Source: Rhizobium rhizogenes NBRC 13257
GTDB taxonomy: Bacteria; Pseudomonadota; Alphaproteobacteria; Rhizobiales; Rhizobiaceae
NCBI RefSeq assembly: GCF_000696095.1
Contig: NZ_BAYX01000001.1
Location: 434,001-498,000, forward strand
Direction of reading: 5' to 3'
Length of the DNA stretch: 64,000 nt
Made by a program: the position numbers and the translations under genes. The notes below the pieces were generated by a model, which made no database searches, was not told where the DNA came from, and worked only from the letters and a program-made list of their open reading frames with translations. Of this stretch, positions 16,317 through 23,851 are shown one piece after another. Each line of letters begins with the position of its first letter. Within the stretch, counting starts at the first letter, position 1.

Positions 16317-18362
16317 TTACTCGCGGCTGCGACGACGTCTGCGGCCGCCACCTTCGCCGCCCGCATCGTCGGCGGACTGCTTGCGTTCCGGCAGGGTCAC
16401 GACCTTCGACAGTTCCGGGAAGGCATCGACCTTGTTCGGCAGCGCCATGGCGTAGACGAAATGCTCCTGAAACTTTGATTCAAGCGCCGTCTCTATCTTC
16501 TCGATTTTGCTCACGGTTTCCTCGATCTCGCGGCGATAGCCGCGGTTGAGGAGCGCCATGCGCGCGCCGGTGCCGGCGGCGTTGCCGACCGCTTTCACCT
16601 TGTCGAGGGCGCAATCCGGTATCAGGCCCAGCACCATCGCATATTTCGGATCGATGAAGGTGCCGAAGGCACCGGCAAGGCCGATGCGGTCGACATGATC
16701 GATGCCCTGCTTGTCCATCAAGAGCTTGACGCCGGCATAAAGCGCGGCCTTGGCGAGCTGGATTGCGCGCACGTCGTTCTGGGTCACTGTAATGCGCTGT
16801 TCGCCGTCGCGCAGCAGGTAGGAATAGGTGCGGCCGTTCTGCAGGATGCGCGGCGAGCGCGCCATCATGCCGCCGTCAACAACGCCGTCCTCGGAGATGA
16901 TGCCGGCAAGAAACATCTCGGCGACCACTTCAATGATGGCCGAGCCGCAAATGCCGGTGACGCCGACGGTTGCGGCGGCTTCGTCAAAACCGGGCTCGTC
17001 CGACCATGGTTCGATGCCGATGACGCGGTAGCGCGGCTCGAGCGTCACGGGGTCGATGCGTACGCGCTCGATTGCGCCGGGAGCAGCACGCTGGCCGCTG
17101 GAAATCTCGGCGCCTTCGAAGGCTGGGCCGGTGGGCGAGGAAGCGGCGACGACACGATGGCGATTGCCGAGGACGATTTCGGCATTGGTGCCGATATCAA
17201 CCAGCAGCATCATCTCATCCTGCCGGTGCGGTCCTTCGGCCAGTGTCGCAGCGGCTGCGTCGGCGCCGACATGGCCGGCGATGCAGGGCAGCATGTAGAC
17301 GCGCGTGCCGGCATTCATCGGCAATGCGATCTCGGCCGAGGTCAAATGCACCGCACCGGACACGGCAAGCGCGAACGGGGCACCGCCAAGCTCGGTCGGA
17401 TCGATGCCGAGAAAGAGGTGATGCATGATCGGATTGCCGACGAAGACGGCGTCGAGAATGTCCTGGCGCGACACGCCTCCATCGGCGCAGACCTTGTCGA
17501 TCAGCCCATTCAATGCCTCGCGTACGGCATTGGTCATGGCGGGGCGGCCGTCCGGGTTCATCATCACGTAGGAGACGCGGCTCATCAGGTCTTCGCCGAA
17601 GCGGATCTGCGGGTTGGATGTGCCGGCGGACGCCACCGTGCGGCCCGAGAGCAGCGAAGAGAGATGCATGGCGATCGTGGTCGAGCCGATATCGCAGGCG
17701 ATGCCGTAGGCTTCGTTCTTAAGGCCCGGATAGAGCGCAATCAGCCGTGGGGGATCGCTCTCATGATCTCGGTGGATTGCAGCGGTGACTTTCCATTCGC
17801 CTTTGCGCAGGATCGACTGCACCTGCGGGATGATGTGAAAATCGACGTCGAGATCGTCGTATTTCCAGTCGGCGGCCAGTGCCGCTTTCAGCCGATCGAG
17901 ATCGCCTGTCGGCTTGTGCATGTCCGGCTCTTCGACCTCGACGTAGCACATGTGCACGGCCGTATCACGGGCGATAATGCGCTCATCGACGGCCTTGCGG
18001 ACCACCTGCGCGTTGATCACCGTATCCTGCGGCACGTCGATGACGAGATCGCCCTGGATCAGCGCCGAGCAGGAGAGGCGGCGTCCGTCCGGCAGGTCGC
18101 GGACCTCGGCGTAGCGCTTTTCCTTCGGGCCGATTGGCGAGAGATGGTCGTTGGCGGAGACGATCTTGTGCTTGGCGAAATTGCCTTCCTGTACGGAGAC
18201 CTGACAGCGCCCGCAGGTTGCGCGACCGCCGCAGACGCTTTCGACATAGACGCCAAGCTGCCGTGCAGCCTCCAGCACAGGCGTGCCGACCGCGAAACGG
18301 CCGCGCTTACCGGAAGGCATGAAGAGGACGAGGGGATTCGTGCTGTCGCCGGCTTGAGCCAC
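16317..18362 (-). CDS. ASKHA/DUF4445 2Fe-2S protein: reductive activator of corrinoid protein (RACE)
   Basis: A 681-residue protein. An N-terminal 2Fe-2S ferredoxin domain has Cys44, Cys50, Cys53 and Cys98 (CGGRATCGRC pattern). A middle linker (about 110-210) is followed by an ASKHA ATPase-like domain (about 217-620) with ACDIGSTTIAMHL and LLVDIGTNAEIVLG phosphate-binding motifs. RamA/RACE-type proteins use ATP and an electron to return inactive Co(II) corrinoid to Co(I), which fits this operon exactly. The start is GTG with an AAAGG-like site. The last 20 residues form an Arg/Gly tail (GGEGGGRRRRRSRE), not part of the usual fold. It ends the leftward corrinoid operon, 3 bases after the 117-residue gene. 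Confidence 0.92.
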   Translation of the reverse strand: MAQAGDSTNPLVLFMPSGKRGRFAVGTPVLEAARQLGVYVESVCGGRATCGRCQVSVQEGNFAKHKIVSANDHLSPIGPKEKRYAEVRDLPDGRRLSCSALIQGDLVIDVPQDTVINAQVVRKAVDERIIARDTAVHMCYVEVEEPDMHKPTGDLDRLKAALAADWKYDDLDVDFHIIPQVQSILRKGEWKVTAAIHRDHESDPPRLIALYPGLKNEAYGIACDIGSTTIAMHLSSLLSGRTVASAGTSNPQIRFGEDLMSRVSYVMMNPDGRPAMTNAVREALNGLIDKVCADGGVSRQDILDAVFVGNPIMHHLFLGIDPTELGGAPFALAVSGAVHLTSAEIALPMNAGTRVYMLPCIAGHVGADAAAATLAEGPHRQDEMMLLVDIGTNAEIVLGNRHRVVAASSPTGPAFEGAEISSGQRAAPGAIERVRIDPVTLEPRYRVIGIEPWSDEPGFDEAAATVGVTGICGSAIIEVVAEMFLAGIISEDGVVDGGMMARSPRILQNGRTYSYLLRDGEQRITVTQNDVRAIQLAKAALYAGVKLLMDKQGIDHVDRIGLAGAFGTFIDPKYAMVLGLIPDCALDKVKAVGNAAGTGARMALLNRGYRREIEETVSKIEKIETALESKFQEHFVYAMALPNKVDAFPELSKVVTLPERKQSADDAGGEGGGRRRRRSRE

Positions 18363-18365
18363 GGA

Positions 18366-18719
18366 TCAGCCTTTCTGTTTGCTGAGGCGGCGCACGTTCG
18401 ATCGAACACGCTTGCTGTAGGGCTTCACTGAAGCCTGGGCGATTGCATCGGCGGCGCGGCTCGATGAGACGCGACCACCCGTTGCTATTGCCGTCATTGC
18501 CGCGATGCCCTGTTGAGCGAGAGCCATATTGGTTGCGGTCGCACTTTCGGCCGCGGCCATCATCTTTTCGGAGACCATGCGATTGATTTCCGTGGAATTC
18601 ACGCCGCCGCCCGTCATTGCGGTCATCCACATCTGCGACAGGCGCATGGAGATCACCATGGGCGCCTGAAACCACAATGTGGCGAGGTCGTTGGTAAGTT
18701 TCTGGCTTGGATAGGTCAT
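18366..18719 (-). CDS. Hypothetical 117-residue protein in the corrinoid operon
   Basis: A small, mostly helical protein with an aromatic/methionine-rich segment (LWFQAPMVISMRLSQMWMTA) at about residues 15-34, an Ala/Met/Thr-rich middle helix and a strongly basic C-terminus (YSKRVRSNVRRLSKQKG). The composition is slightly phasin-like, but I recognise no domain. It lies 2 bases after the methyltransferase gene and 3 bases before the RACE gene, so it is certainly co-translated with corrinoid functions. GAGGG precedes the ATG. A role as structural or assembly partner of the methyltransferase complex is possible; this is inference from position only. Confidence 0.7.
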   Translation of the reverse strand: MTYPSQKLTNDLATLWFQAPMVISMRLSQMWMTAMTGGGVNSTEINRMVSEKMMAAAESATATNMALAQQGIAAMTAIATGGRVSSSRAADAIAQASVKPYSKRVRSNVRRLSKQKG

Positions 18720-18721
18720 CG

Positions 18722-19687
18722 CTATTCCCTCGCTGCGCTTGCGCCGGCTCGTGCCGCGCGCCCACCACGCCGACCACCGCCACCAGCCGCCGGAGTAGCT
18801 GCGGTCGGGGCGACGCCACCTTCTGCCTGCTTATAGTCGCGGTAGGTCATGATCCAGTTGGTGCAATTGGCGTCGGTGCCGTTCAGCACGTTGGCGGCGC
18901 GCACCGCTTCCATTTCCTGCGGGCGGCAGGGGTTCATGATCGCCGAGGTCATGCCCGCACCGATGACCATCGGGATGAAGCCGGCATTGATGCCATGGCG
19001 GTGCGGTAGGCCGAAGGAGATGTTGGAGAGGCCGCAGGTGGTGTTGACCTTCAACTCGTTGCGCAGGCGATGCAGCAGCGCGAAGACCTGGCGGCCGGCG
19101 TCGCCGAGCGCCCCAATCGGCATGACGAGCGGGTCGACGATGATGTCCTCAGGCTTGATGCCGTAGTCCATCGCGCGTTGGACGATCTTCTTGGCGACGG
19201 CGAAGCGCACGTCCGGGTCCATGGAGATGCCGGTCTCGTCGTTGGAGATGGCAACGACCGGTACGTCGTATTTCTTGATCAGCGGCAGGATGGCCTCGAG
19301 CTTTTCTTCCTCGCCGGTGACGGAGTTGACCAGCGGCCGGCCCTTGGCGACTTTCAGCGCCGCCTCAATGGCAGCCGTCACCGAGCTGTCTATCGACAGC
19401 GGCACGTCGACGAGGCCCTGGACGATTTCCAGCGTCTGCACCAGCAGGCCAGGTTCCGTTTCGTTCGGGTTGACCGAGGTGACGCCGGCATTGACGTCGA
19501 GCATGGTCGCGCCAGCGGCCACCTGTTCGAGCGCATCCTTGATGACGGTATCGAAATTACCCTCGATCATCTCGGCCGCCAGCTTCTTGCGCCCCGTTGG
19601 GTTGATGCGTTCGCCAATCACGCAAAAGGGCTGATCGAAGCCGATGATGATTTCGCGGGTGGCGGATGCAACGATGGTGCGCGTCAT
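18722..19687 (-). CDS. Methyltetrahydrofolate:corrinoid methyltransferase (pterin-binding)
   Basis: A 321-residue pterin-binding TIM-barrel protein of the AcsE/MtvA and MetH-middle-domain type. Visible signatures include GERINPTGRKKLA near residue 25, MLDVNAGV near 61, PLSIDSSV near 96 and SNISFGLP near 221, all part of the pterin pocket. It should move a methyl group between the corrinoid protein and tetrahydrofolate in the cytosol. About residues 286-321 form a tail of Ala, Gly and Arg (AAGGGGRRGGRAARAG) that the barrel does not need. The gene is separated from the metF-like gene upstream by two hairpins, and is tightly linked to the hypothetical and RACE genes downstream. Confidence 0.92.
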   Translation of the reverse strand: MTRTIVASATREIIIGFDQPFCVIGERINPTGRKKLAAEMIEGNFDTVIKDALEQVAAGATMLDVNAGVTSVNPNETEPGLLVQTLEIVQGLVDVPLSIDSSVTAAIEAALKVAKGRPLVNSVTGEEEKLEAILPLIKKYDVPVVAISNDETGISMDPDVRFAVAKKIVQRAMDYGIKPEDIIVDPLVMPIGALGDAGRQVFALLHRLRNELKVNTTCGLSNISFGLPHRHGINAGFIPMVIGAGMTSAIMNPCRPQEMEAVRAANVLNGTDANCTNWIMTYRDYKQAEGGVAPTAATPAAGGGGRRGGRAARAGASAARE

Positions 19688-19707
19688 GTCTGATCCTCTG
19701 GTCAGTT

Positions 19708-19734
19708 GGCACGATAGAGAAGATCTATCGTGCC
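19708..19734 (-). terminator. Intercistronic hairpin between the metF-like and methyltransferase genes
   Basis: A perfect 11-bp stem, GGCACGATAGA / TCTATCGTGCC, with a 5-base loop. A second GC-rich imperfect stem lies next to it at about 19748-19777. On the minus strand the pair falls between two genes of one operon, so they could attenuate transcription or protect mRNA ends and adjust expression of the downstream genes. Confidence 0.55.
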
Positions 19735-19782
19735 GGGATGGGGGTTACAAGCGGGCCGGGCTCCTCCGCCCGCCGCTTGATT

Positions 19783-20889
19783 TCAATGCGTCTGATGCGG
19801 CGGATGGTGAGCGGCGGCTTCGGCCATTTCCTGCTGGTTCTCTTCCTTGCCCTCGCGGATGCGTTCCAGTCTCTCGGCGACCAGCGCGTCGGTGCGGTTG
19901 GCCTCGTGCTTCCACGGCCGGCGGCCTTTCAGCACGCCGGAATCATGCACCATCTCTGCGACATATTCTTCCTGGCGATAGGCCATGACGTGGACGCCGG
20001 ACACGCCCTCGATCTCCTTCACCTCGTTGATGATGTCGATGCAGAGCTGCTTGCCCTCTTTCTTCTGATCCTCGGCGCCCTCGATACGCTTGATGATCTC
20101 ATCCGGAATATGCACGCCCGGCACGTTCGAGCGCATCCAGCGGGCAGTCTTGGCCGAAGCCAGCGGACCGACGCCAACCAGGATGAAGCATTTTTCATGC
20201 AGGCCCAGGTCGCGGACCTTCTTCATGTAGTCGCGGAACATCGGCACATCGTAGCAATATTGGCTCTGGACGAACTGAGCGCCGGCCTCGATCTTCTTCG
20301 CTAGCCGATAGGGACGGAAGTCGTAGGGCGGCGCAAACGGGTTGATGGCCGCGCCGAGAAAGACCTTCGGCGGCGAGGTCAGCTTGCGGCCGGACAGGAA
20401 TTTCGCATTGTCGCGCATGACGCGCACGGTTTCGAGCAGCGACATGCAATCGAGATCGAAAACCGGCTTGGCGCCTGGCTGGTCGCCGGCCTGCACACCG
20501 TCGCCGGTCAGGCACATGATGTTGCAGACGCCCATGGCGGCAGCACCCAGCACGTCGCCCTGAATGGCGATGCGGTTCTTGTCGCGGCAGGCGATCTGCA
20601 TGATTGGCGCATAGCCCATGCGGGTCAGCAGCGCGCAGATGCCGACGGAGGACATGTGGCAATTGGCGCCGGAAGCATCGACCGCGTTAATGCCGTCGAC
20701 CCAGCCGGAGAAAATGGCGGCGCGCTCATAGACATCTTCCGGGTTGGCACTGTCGGGCGGGTTCAGTTCGGCTGTGACGGCGAATTCGCCGCGGCGAAGC
20801 ACGCGCTCCAGGCGTCCCAGTGAGGAGTGGCCGGGCAGGGGATCGAGCGGCAGATGGGCGCCAAGCGGGTTTTCATCGATATGCGCCAT
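19783..20889 (-). CDS. Methylenetetrahydrofolate reductase family protein (MetF-like)
   Basis: A 368-residue FAD-dependent TIM-barrel reductase of the MTHFR family: AVTAELNPPDSANPEDVYER carries the N-terminal catalytic Glu, with NIMCLTGDGVQ and QFVQSQYCYD further on. In this context it would oxidise methyl-THF derived from betaine methyls to methylene-THF, or run the reverse reaction. Unlike E. coli MetF it is paired with a separate cysteine-rich partner encoded 3 bases upstream, as in MetFV-type enzymes of acetogens. The C-terminus ends in a His-rich AAAHHPPHQTH. AAGGAATCC precedes the ATG. The likely in vivo electron partner is unknown. Confidence 0.9.
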   Translation of the reverse strand: MAHIDENPLGAHLPLDPLPGHSSLGRLERVLRRGEFAVTAELNPPDSANPEDVYERAAIFSGWVDGINAVDASGANCHMSSVGICALLTRMGYAPIMQIACRDKNRIAIQGDVLGAAAMGVCNIMCLTGDGVQAGDQPGAKPVFDLDCMSLLETVRVMRDNAKFLSGRKLTSPPKVFLGAAINPFAPPYDFRPYRLAKKIEAGAQFVQSQYCYDVPMFRDYMKKVRDLGLHEKCFILVGVGPLASAKTARWMRSNVPGVHIPDEIIKRIEGAEDQKKEGKQLCIDIINEVKEIEGVSGVHVMAYRQEEYVAEMVHDSGVLKGRRPWKHEANRTDALVAERLERIREGKEENQQEMAEAAAHHPPHQTH

Positions 20890-20892
20890 CGA

Positions 20893-21471
20893 TCAGGATT
20901 CCTTGCTTGCCGCTTCACGGGCCGCGGCGGCTTCCGCTGTCACACGCAGCCAGGAAGAAGTCTCGCTCAGCGACTGGTTCACCGGCTTCTGCACGTTCAA
21001 GATCGCATCGCCATAGGCCATGTTGCGCGAGCCGTTCCAGGCCTGCACCCAGACGCAGGGCATGTCGGGCTCGACTTCGCAATTGCCGTTGGCGCGCACG
21101 CCGCCGCAGGGGCCGTTGCGCAACTGCTTCGGACAGTTCATCGGACAGGACATGCCGGTCGACGAGAGCGCGCACTGGCCGCACATGCGACAGTCGAAGA
21201 GGAAGCCCTTCACATTGCGCTCGACAAAGGTGATGGGACGTTCGACGCGCTCGTAGCCGATTTTCTTCCAGAGCGGGTGCAGCAGCAGAAAAGCATCGGC
21301 GAAGCGGCGGTAGAACCATTCGAGGAAGCGCGAATGGCGCACGGCCCAGAGGCGGACGGTGTATTTGCGCCGTGCACGACGGTTCGGCGAGACGCCGGCG
21401 GGCGTATAGGCGCCGCTGGCAGCTTTCGCGCCTGGGGCGGCATTGCCCGGTTTCAGGGCGGGATCAGCCAT
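20893..21471 (-). CDS. MetV-like MTHFR C-terminal domain protein (cysteine-rich)
   Basis: A 192-residue protein of the MTHFR_C type (the zinc/iron-sulfur partner called MetV in acetogens). Eight cysteines lie at about 94, 97, 100, 109, 113, 122, 131 and 139 (DCRMCGQC, SCPMNCPKQLRNGPCGG and EVEPDMPC), a spacing suited to two iron-sulfur clusters. The N-terminal 45 residues are Ala/Gly-rich then basic. The gene overlaps the upstream virulence-factor-family gene by 8 bases and lies 3 bases before the metF-like gene, so co-translation is likely. In acetogens MetV links MetF to other electron carriers; finding it in an aerobe suggests that methyl-THF oxidation here uses a low-potential carrier. 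Confidence 0.88.
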   Translation of the reverse strand: MADPALKPGNAAPGAKAASGAYTPAGVSPNRRARRKYTVRLWAVRHSRFLEWFYRRFADAFLLLHPLWKKIGYERVERPITFVERNVKGFLFDCRMCGQCALSSTGMSCPMNCPKQLRNGPCGGVRANGNCEVEPDMPCVWVQAWNGSRNMAYGDAILNVQKPVNQSLSETSSWLRVTAEAAAAREAASKES

Positions 21472-21766
21472 TGTCGCGGCCCCCGGCCTTTACCAGCGCA
21501 ATGAGACGTTCCCGGTCATAGGCGGTTTCGAGCTCGCTTGCGGCTTTGTCGGCCTCGGCTTCCAGATCGTCGGAGACGGGTACGGGATCGGCCTTGCGCC
21601 ATTCAGCCAGATAATCGTCTGTCTCGGCGGCGCCGGTACGCATGGCGCACATGTCGATCGCTTCGGTGAAGCGCAGAGAGAGCTCACGCTTCGCCGCCTG
21701 CCGCCCCTTCTTGATGATCACCTGGGCCGGAATATCCCGCCAATAGACGACAATGCGATCCGCCAT
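21464..21766 (-). CDS. Small 'virulence factor' family protein (PF13769-like)
   Basis: A 100-residue protein starting MADRIVVYWRDIPAQVIIKK, which I recognise as the small family annotated 'virulence factor' in many Rhizobiales, always near corrinoid/MTHFR genes. It has no clear catalytic motif; it is an alpha/beta protein with a charged C-terminal half. The start was chosen because AGAGGAGA lies directly upstream; an ATG 24 codons earlier has no such site. It overlaps the MetV-like gene by 8 bases. The name is historical and says little; the context points to a subunit or assembly role in the C1 pathway, which is inference. Confidence 0.78.
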   Translation of the reverse strand: MADRIVVYWRDIPAQVIIKKGRQAAKRELSLRFTEAIDMCAMRTGAAETDDYLAEWRKADPVPVSDDLEAEADKAASELETAYDRERLIALVKAGGRDNG

Positions 21767-22006
21767 GCAGAAGTTCTCCTCTTTGATCAAGAATGCACGT
21801 CCGTCCACCCAGGGACTGCGCTTGCCACGACGCGGCACATGCCGAAAAACGACGCTCCATGCAAAGCACCTTCACAAACGGCAGTAAACTTCGCCGTCAC
21901 GCAAGGTGGCAAGTGTTTTAGGCCGTGATTCAACGCCTTCGATGGTGCCCAGCATGGCGATATCGCAGGAAGGCCGCAAGCGGCGATATGGGATGGAATG
22001 TCGTAA

Positions 22007-22645
22007 TCAGACAGCTAGCAATTCACGCGCGAGATCGCCATAGCCGGTGAAGCGATATTCGTAGTCCAGGCCGAGAAAGGCGGCCGCGGCTTTCGCCTTT
22101 TCCTGTAGTGCCGGATCCTCTTCTTGCGAGAGATAGACGACCTTGCGATAATTGCCGAAATACATGTCTCGCAGCTCCGGATGCCGGTCGAGGCCAAGCG
22201 GTACGATAACGAAAGCTTCGAATTGGCGGGCGAGGAAATCGGTGAGAAAGAACGAGGTGATATCATCCTCGCGGGCGGCAAAGGCCTCGTTGCCGCTGAA
22301 GAAGGAATAACAGTGCGGGCCGGAGAGGCGCTCGATACCCTCGCGCTCACAGATCTTGTCGATGTCACCGCCGGTGCCGCAATCGGCATAGCCGATGAAG
22401 ATCGTCTCGAAGCCGCGCGCGCGTGCGTTTGCGATCGCTTCTTCCAGGGCGGGTGCGATCTTCTGTGGGTAGGAATGGTAGATCGCGGGAAGACAGTGCA
22501 GGTCAATGTGATCGAGACTATTAATTCTGGTGACCGCCAGTATCTCGCGCGCGATTGCTCCGCACGCGATCACATGAACCTTTTGCGATGTTGTGCGTTT
22601 CTTGGGCGGAGGCTTTTTCTCCGCCTTTTGCCGATCAATATCCAT
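22007..22645 (-). CDS. DUF1638 domain protein
   Basis: A protein of about 212 residues with a basic N-terminus (AEKKPPPKKRTTSQK) followed by the DUF1638 domain, which starts KVHVIACGAIAREILAV and includes GYADCGTGGDIDKICE near the middle. DUF1638 proteins are regularly encoded with MttB-family methyltransferases and corrinoid proteins, but their function is unproven. Conserved Cys residues (ACGA, YADCGTG and HCYSFF) suggest metal or cofactor binding. The start is uncertain: an ATG seven codons upstream overlaps the divergent entericidin start. The gene is separated from the virulence-factor gene by 240 bases, which may contain an internal promoter. Confidence 0.85.
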   Translation of the reverse strand: MDIDRQKAEKKPPPKKRTTSQKVHVIACGAIAREILAVTRINSLDHIDLHCLPAIYHSYPQKIAPALEEAIANARARGFETIFIGYADCGTGGDIDKICEREGIERLSGPHCYSFFSGNEAFAAREDDITSFFLTDFLARQFEAFVIVPLGLDRHPELRDMYFGNYRKVVYLSQEEDPALQEKAKAAAAFLGLDYEYRFTGYGDLARELLAV

Positions 22646-22664
22646 TCCGAGAGGGTTCCCGATC

Positions 22665-22823
22665 ATGACTTCACCGACATTCACCAAAATCGCCGCCGCC
22701 TGCGCTGTTCTTATGCTGCTGGCTTCATGCGCCAATACAATTCGTGGTGTGGGCAGGGATACGGCCAATGCCGTCAACGCGACGGAAGATGCCGGTCATA
22801 CCGTCAAGAAGGCTGCCCAATAA
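22665..22823 (+). CDS. Entericidin A/B family lipoprotein
   Basis: A 52-residue precursor with a short basic N-region, a hydrophobic core and the lipobox LLASC (lipidated Cys at about residue 21), followed by ANTIRGVGRDTANAV, the entericidin signature. Entericidins are small membrane-associated lipoproteins linked to stationary-phase and osmotic stress. GAGAGGG precedes the ATG. Its start lies 20 bases from the divergent DUF1638 start, so each gene's promoter must sit inside the other gene. It interrupts the leftward corrinoid operon between the DUF1638 and corrinoid protein genes. A perfect terminator hairpin follows. Confidence 0.88.
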   Translation: MTSPTFTKIAAACAVLMLLASCANTIRGVGRDTANAVNATEDAGHTVKKAAQ

Positions 22824-22846
22824 CCAATTTGGGATGCCAATAGGCC

Positions 22847-22870
22847 GGCGACAACCTTTCGGTTGTCGCC
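22847..22870. terminator. Perfect 10-bp terminator hairpin between entericidin and corrinoid protein genes
   Basis: GGCGACAACC / GGTTGTCGCC with a 4-base TTTC loop. It lies between the convergent ends of the entericidin gene (24 bases before) and the corrinoid gene (20 bases after), so it can serve both strands. No long T-tract follows on either side. Confidence 0.75.
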
Positions 22871-22889
22871 AGTTTGGAATTCGCTGCAA

Positions 22890-23591
22890 TCAGGCTCGTG
22901 CAGCCATGCTGTTGTGCTTGCGCTTCATGAAGTCCTTGGCGGTCTCAACCGCCACGGCCGCATCGCGGCAATAGGCATCGGCGCCGACAGCCTTGCCGAA
23001 TTCCTCGTTCAGCGGCGCGCCGCCGACGAGAACGACGTAATCGTCGCGCATGCCCTTTTCCTTGAGCGTATCGATAACGACCTTCATATAGGGCATGGTC
23101 GTCGTCAGCAGCGCCGACATGCCGAGAATGTCAGGTTGTTCGCGCTCGATGGCATCGAGATAGTTTTCGACCGGGTTGTTGATACCGAGGTCGATGACGT
23201 CGAAGCCGGCTCCCTCCATCATCATACCGACGAGATTCTTGCCGATGTCGTGAATGTCGCCCTTCACGGTGCCGATCACCATCTTGCCGAGCTTCGGCGC
23301 GCCGGTCTCCACCAGCAGCGGCCGCAGGATAAACATGCCGGCCTTCATCGCATTGGCGGACAGCAGCACTTCGGGAACGAAGAGAATGCCGTCGCGGAAA
23401 TCGATGCCGACGATACGCATGCCCTCGACGAGTGCCTGCGTCAGGACATCATAAGGCGTCCAGCCGCGTTGGAGGAGGATGTTGGTGGCTTCCTCGATCT
23501 CCTCCTTCAGTCCGTCGTAAAGGTCGTCATGCATCTGCTGCACGAGTTCCTCATCAGAAAGTTCCGCGAGAATGATTTCGTCGTCAGACAT
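22890..23591 (-). CDS. Corrinoid (B12-binding) methyl carrier protein, MtbC/MttC type
   Basis: A 233-residue two-domain protein. The N-terminal helical cap (about 15-95) is followed by a B12-binding Rossmann domain (about 100-225) with DIHDIGKN, in which Asp112, His114 and Gly117 form the DxHxxG motif (His is the lower Co ligand), then MSALLTTTM and VGGAPLNEEFG. It carries the methyl group from the MttB-family enzyme to the tetrahydrofolate methyltransferase. The start was placed at the methionine of MSDDEIILAELSDEE; in-frame ATGs 3 and 19 codons upstream are possible. It is divergent from mttB, and the entericidin gene separates it from the rest of the leftward operon. Confidence 0.92.
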   Translation of the reverse strand: MSDDEIILAELSDEELVQQMHDDLYDGLKEEIEEATNILLQRGWTPYDVLTQALVEGMRIVGIDFRDGILFVPEVLLSANAMKAGMFILRPLLVETGAPKLGKMVIGTVKGDIHDIGKNLVGMMMEGAGFDVIDLGINNPVENYLDAIEREQPDILGMSALLTTTMPYMKVVIDTLKEKGMRDDYVVLVGGAPLNEEFGKAVGADAYCRDAAVAVETAKDFMKRKHNSMAARA

Positions 23592-23851
23592 GCGCTCCAT
23601 CCCATTTTCGTGCAGTGCATCGGAAGCTTGTATAAAATACTGCCTCATTAAGCGATAAACCTCAACGATGACAAAACTCTTTTCGAAAGCGACGCTGCAC
23701 GGATAATTCGCGACGGATGGAGATGAGGCGATATCGCTGCGCGCATGTCTGTCCTATGCTAGTCGCTGGCGCATAAAGGAATGTCCATGCGACGGAATAG
23801 GGTAGCATGGAGCAGAATAGACGCATTCATGCGGAGGAGTGAGGAAGCATC
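23592..23851. promoter_or_regulatory. Divergent promoter region between the corrinoid protein and MttB-family genes
   Basis: This 260-base region must drive both the methyl carrier and the methyltransferase, so a regulator of the pathway should bind here. GCGACG and TGCGACG recur, and GGAATG...GGAATAGG repeats occur near 23779-23805, but no clear dyad was found by eye. A strong GGAGGAG ribosome-binding site for the rightward gene lies at its end. Confidence 0.4.

Noticed and set aside
16695..18431. A 578-codon open frame on the plus strand
   Set aside because: Antisense to the RACE gene, whose ferredoxin and ASKHA motifs are unmistakable.
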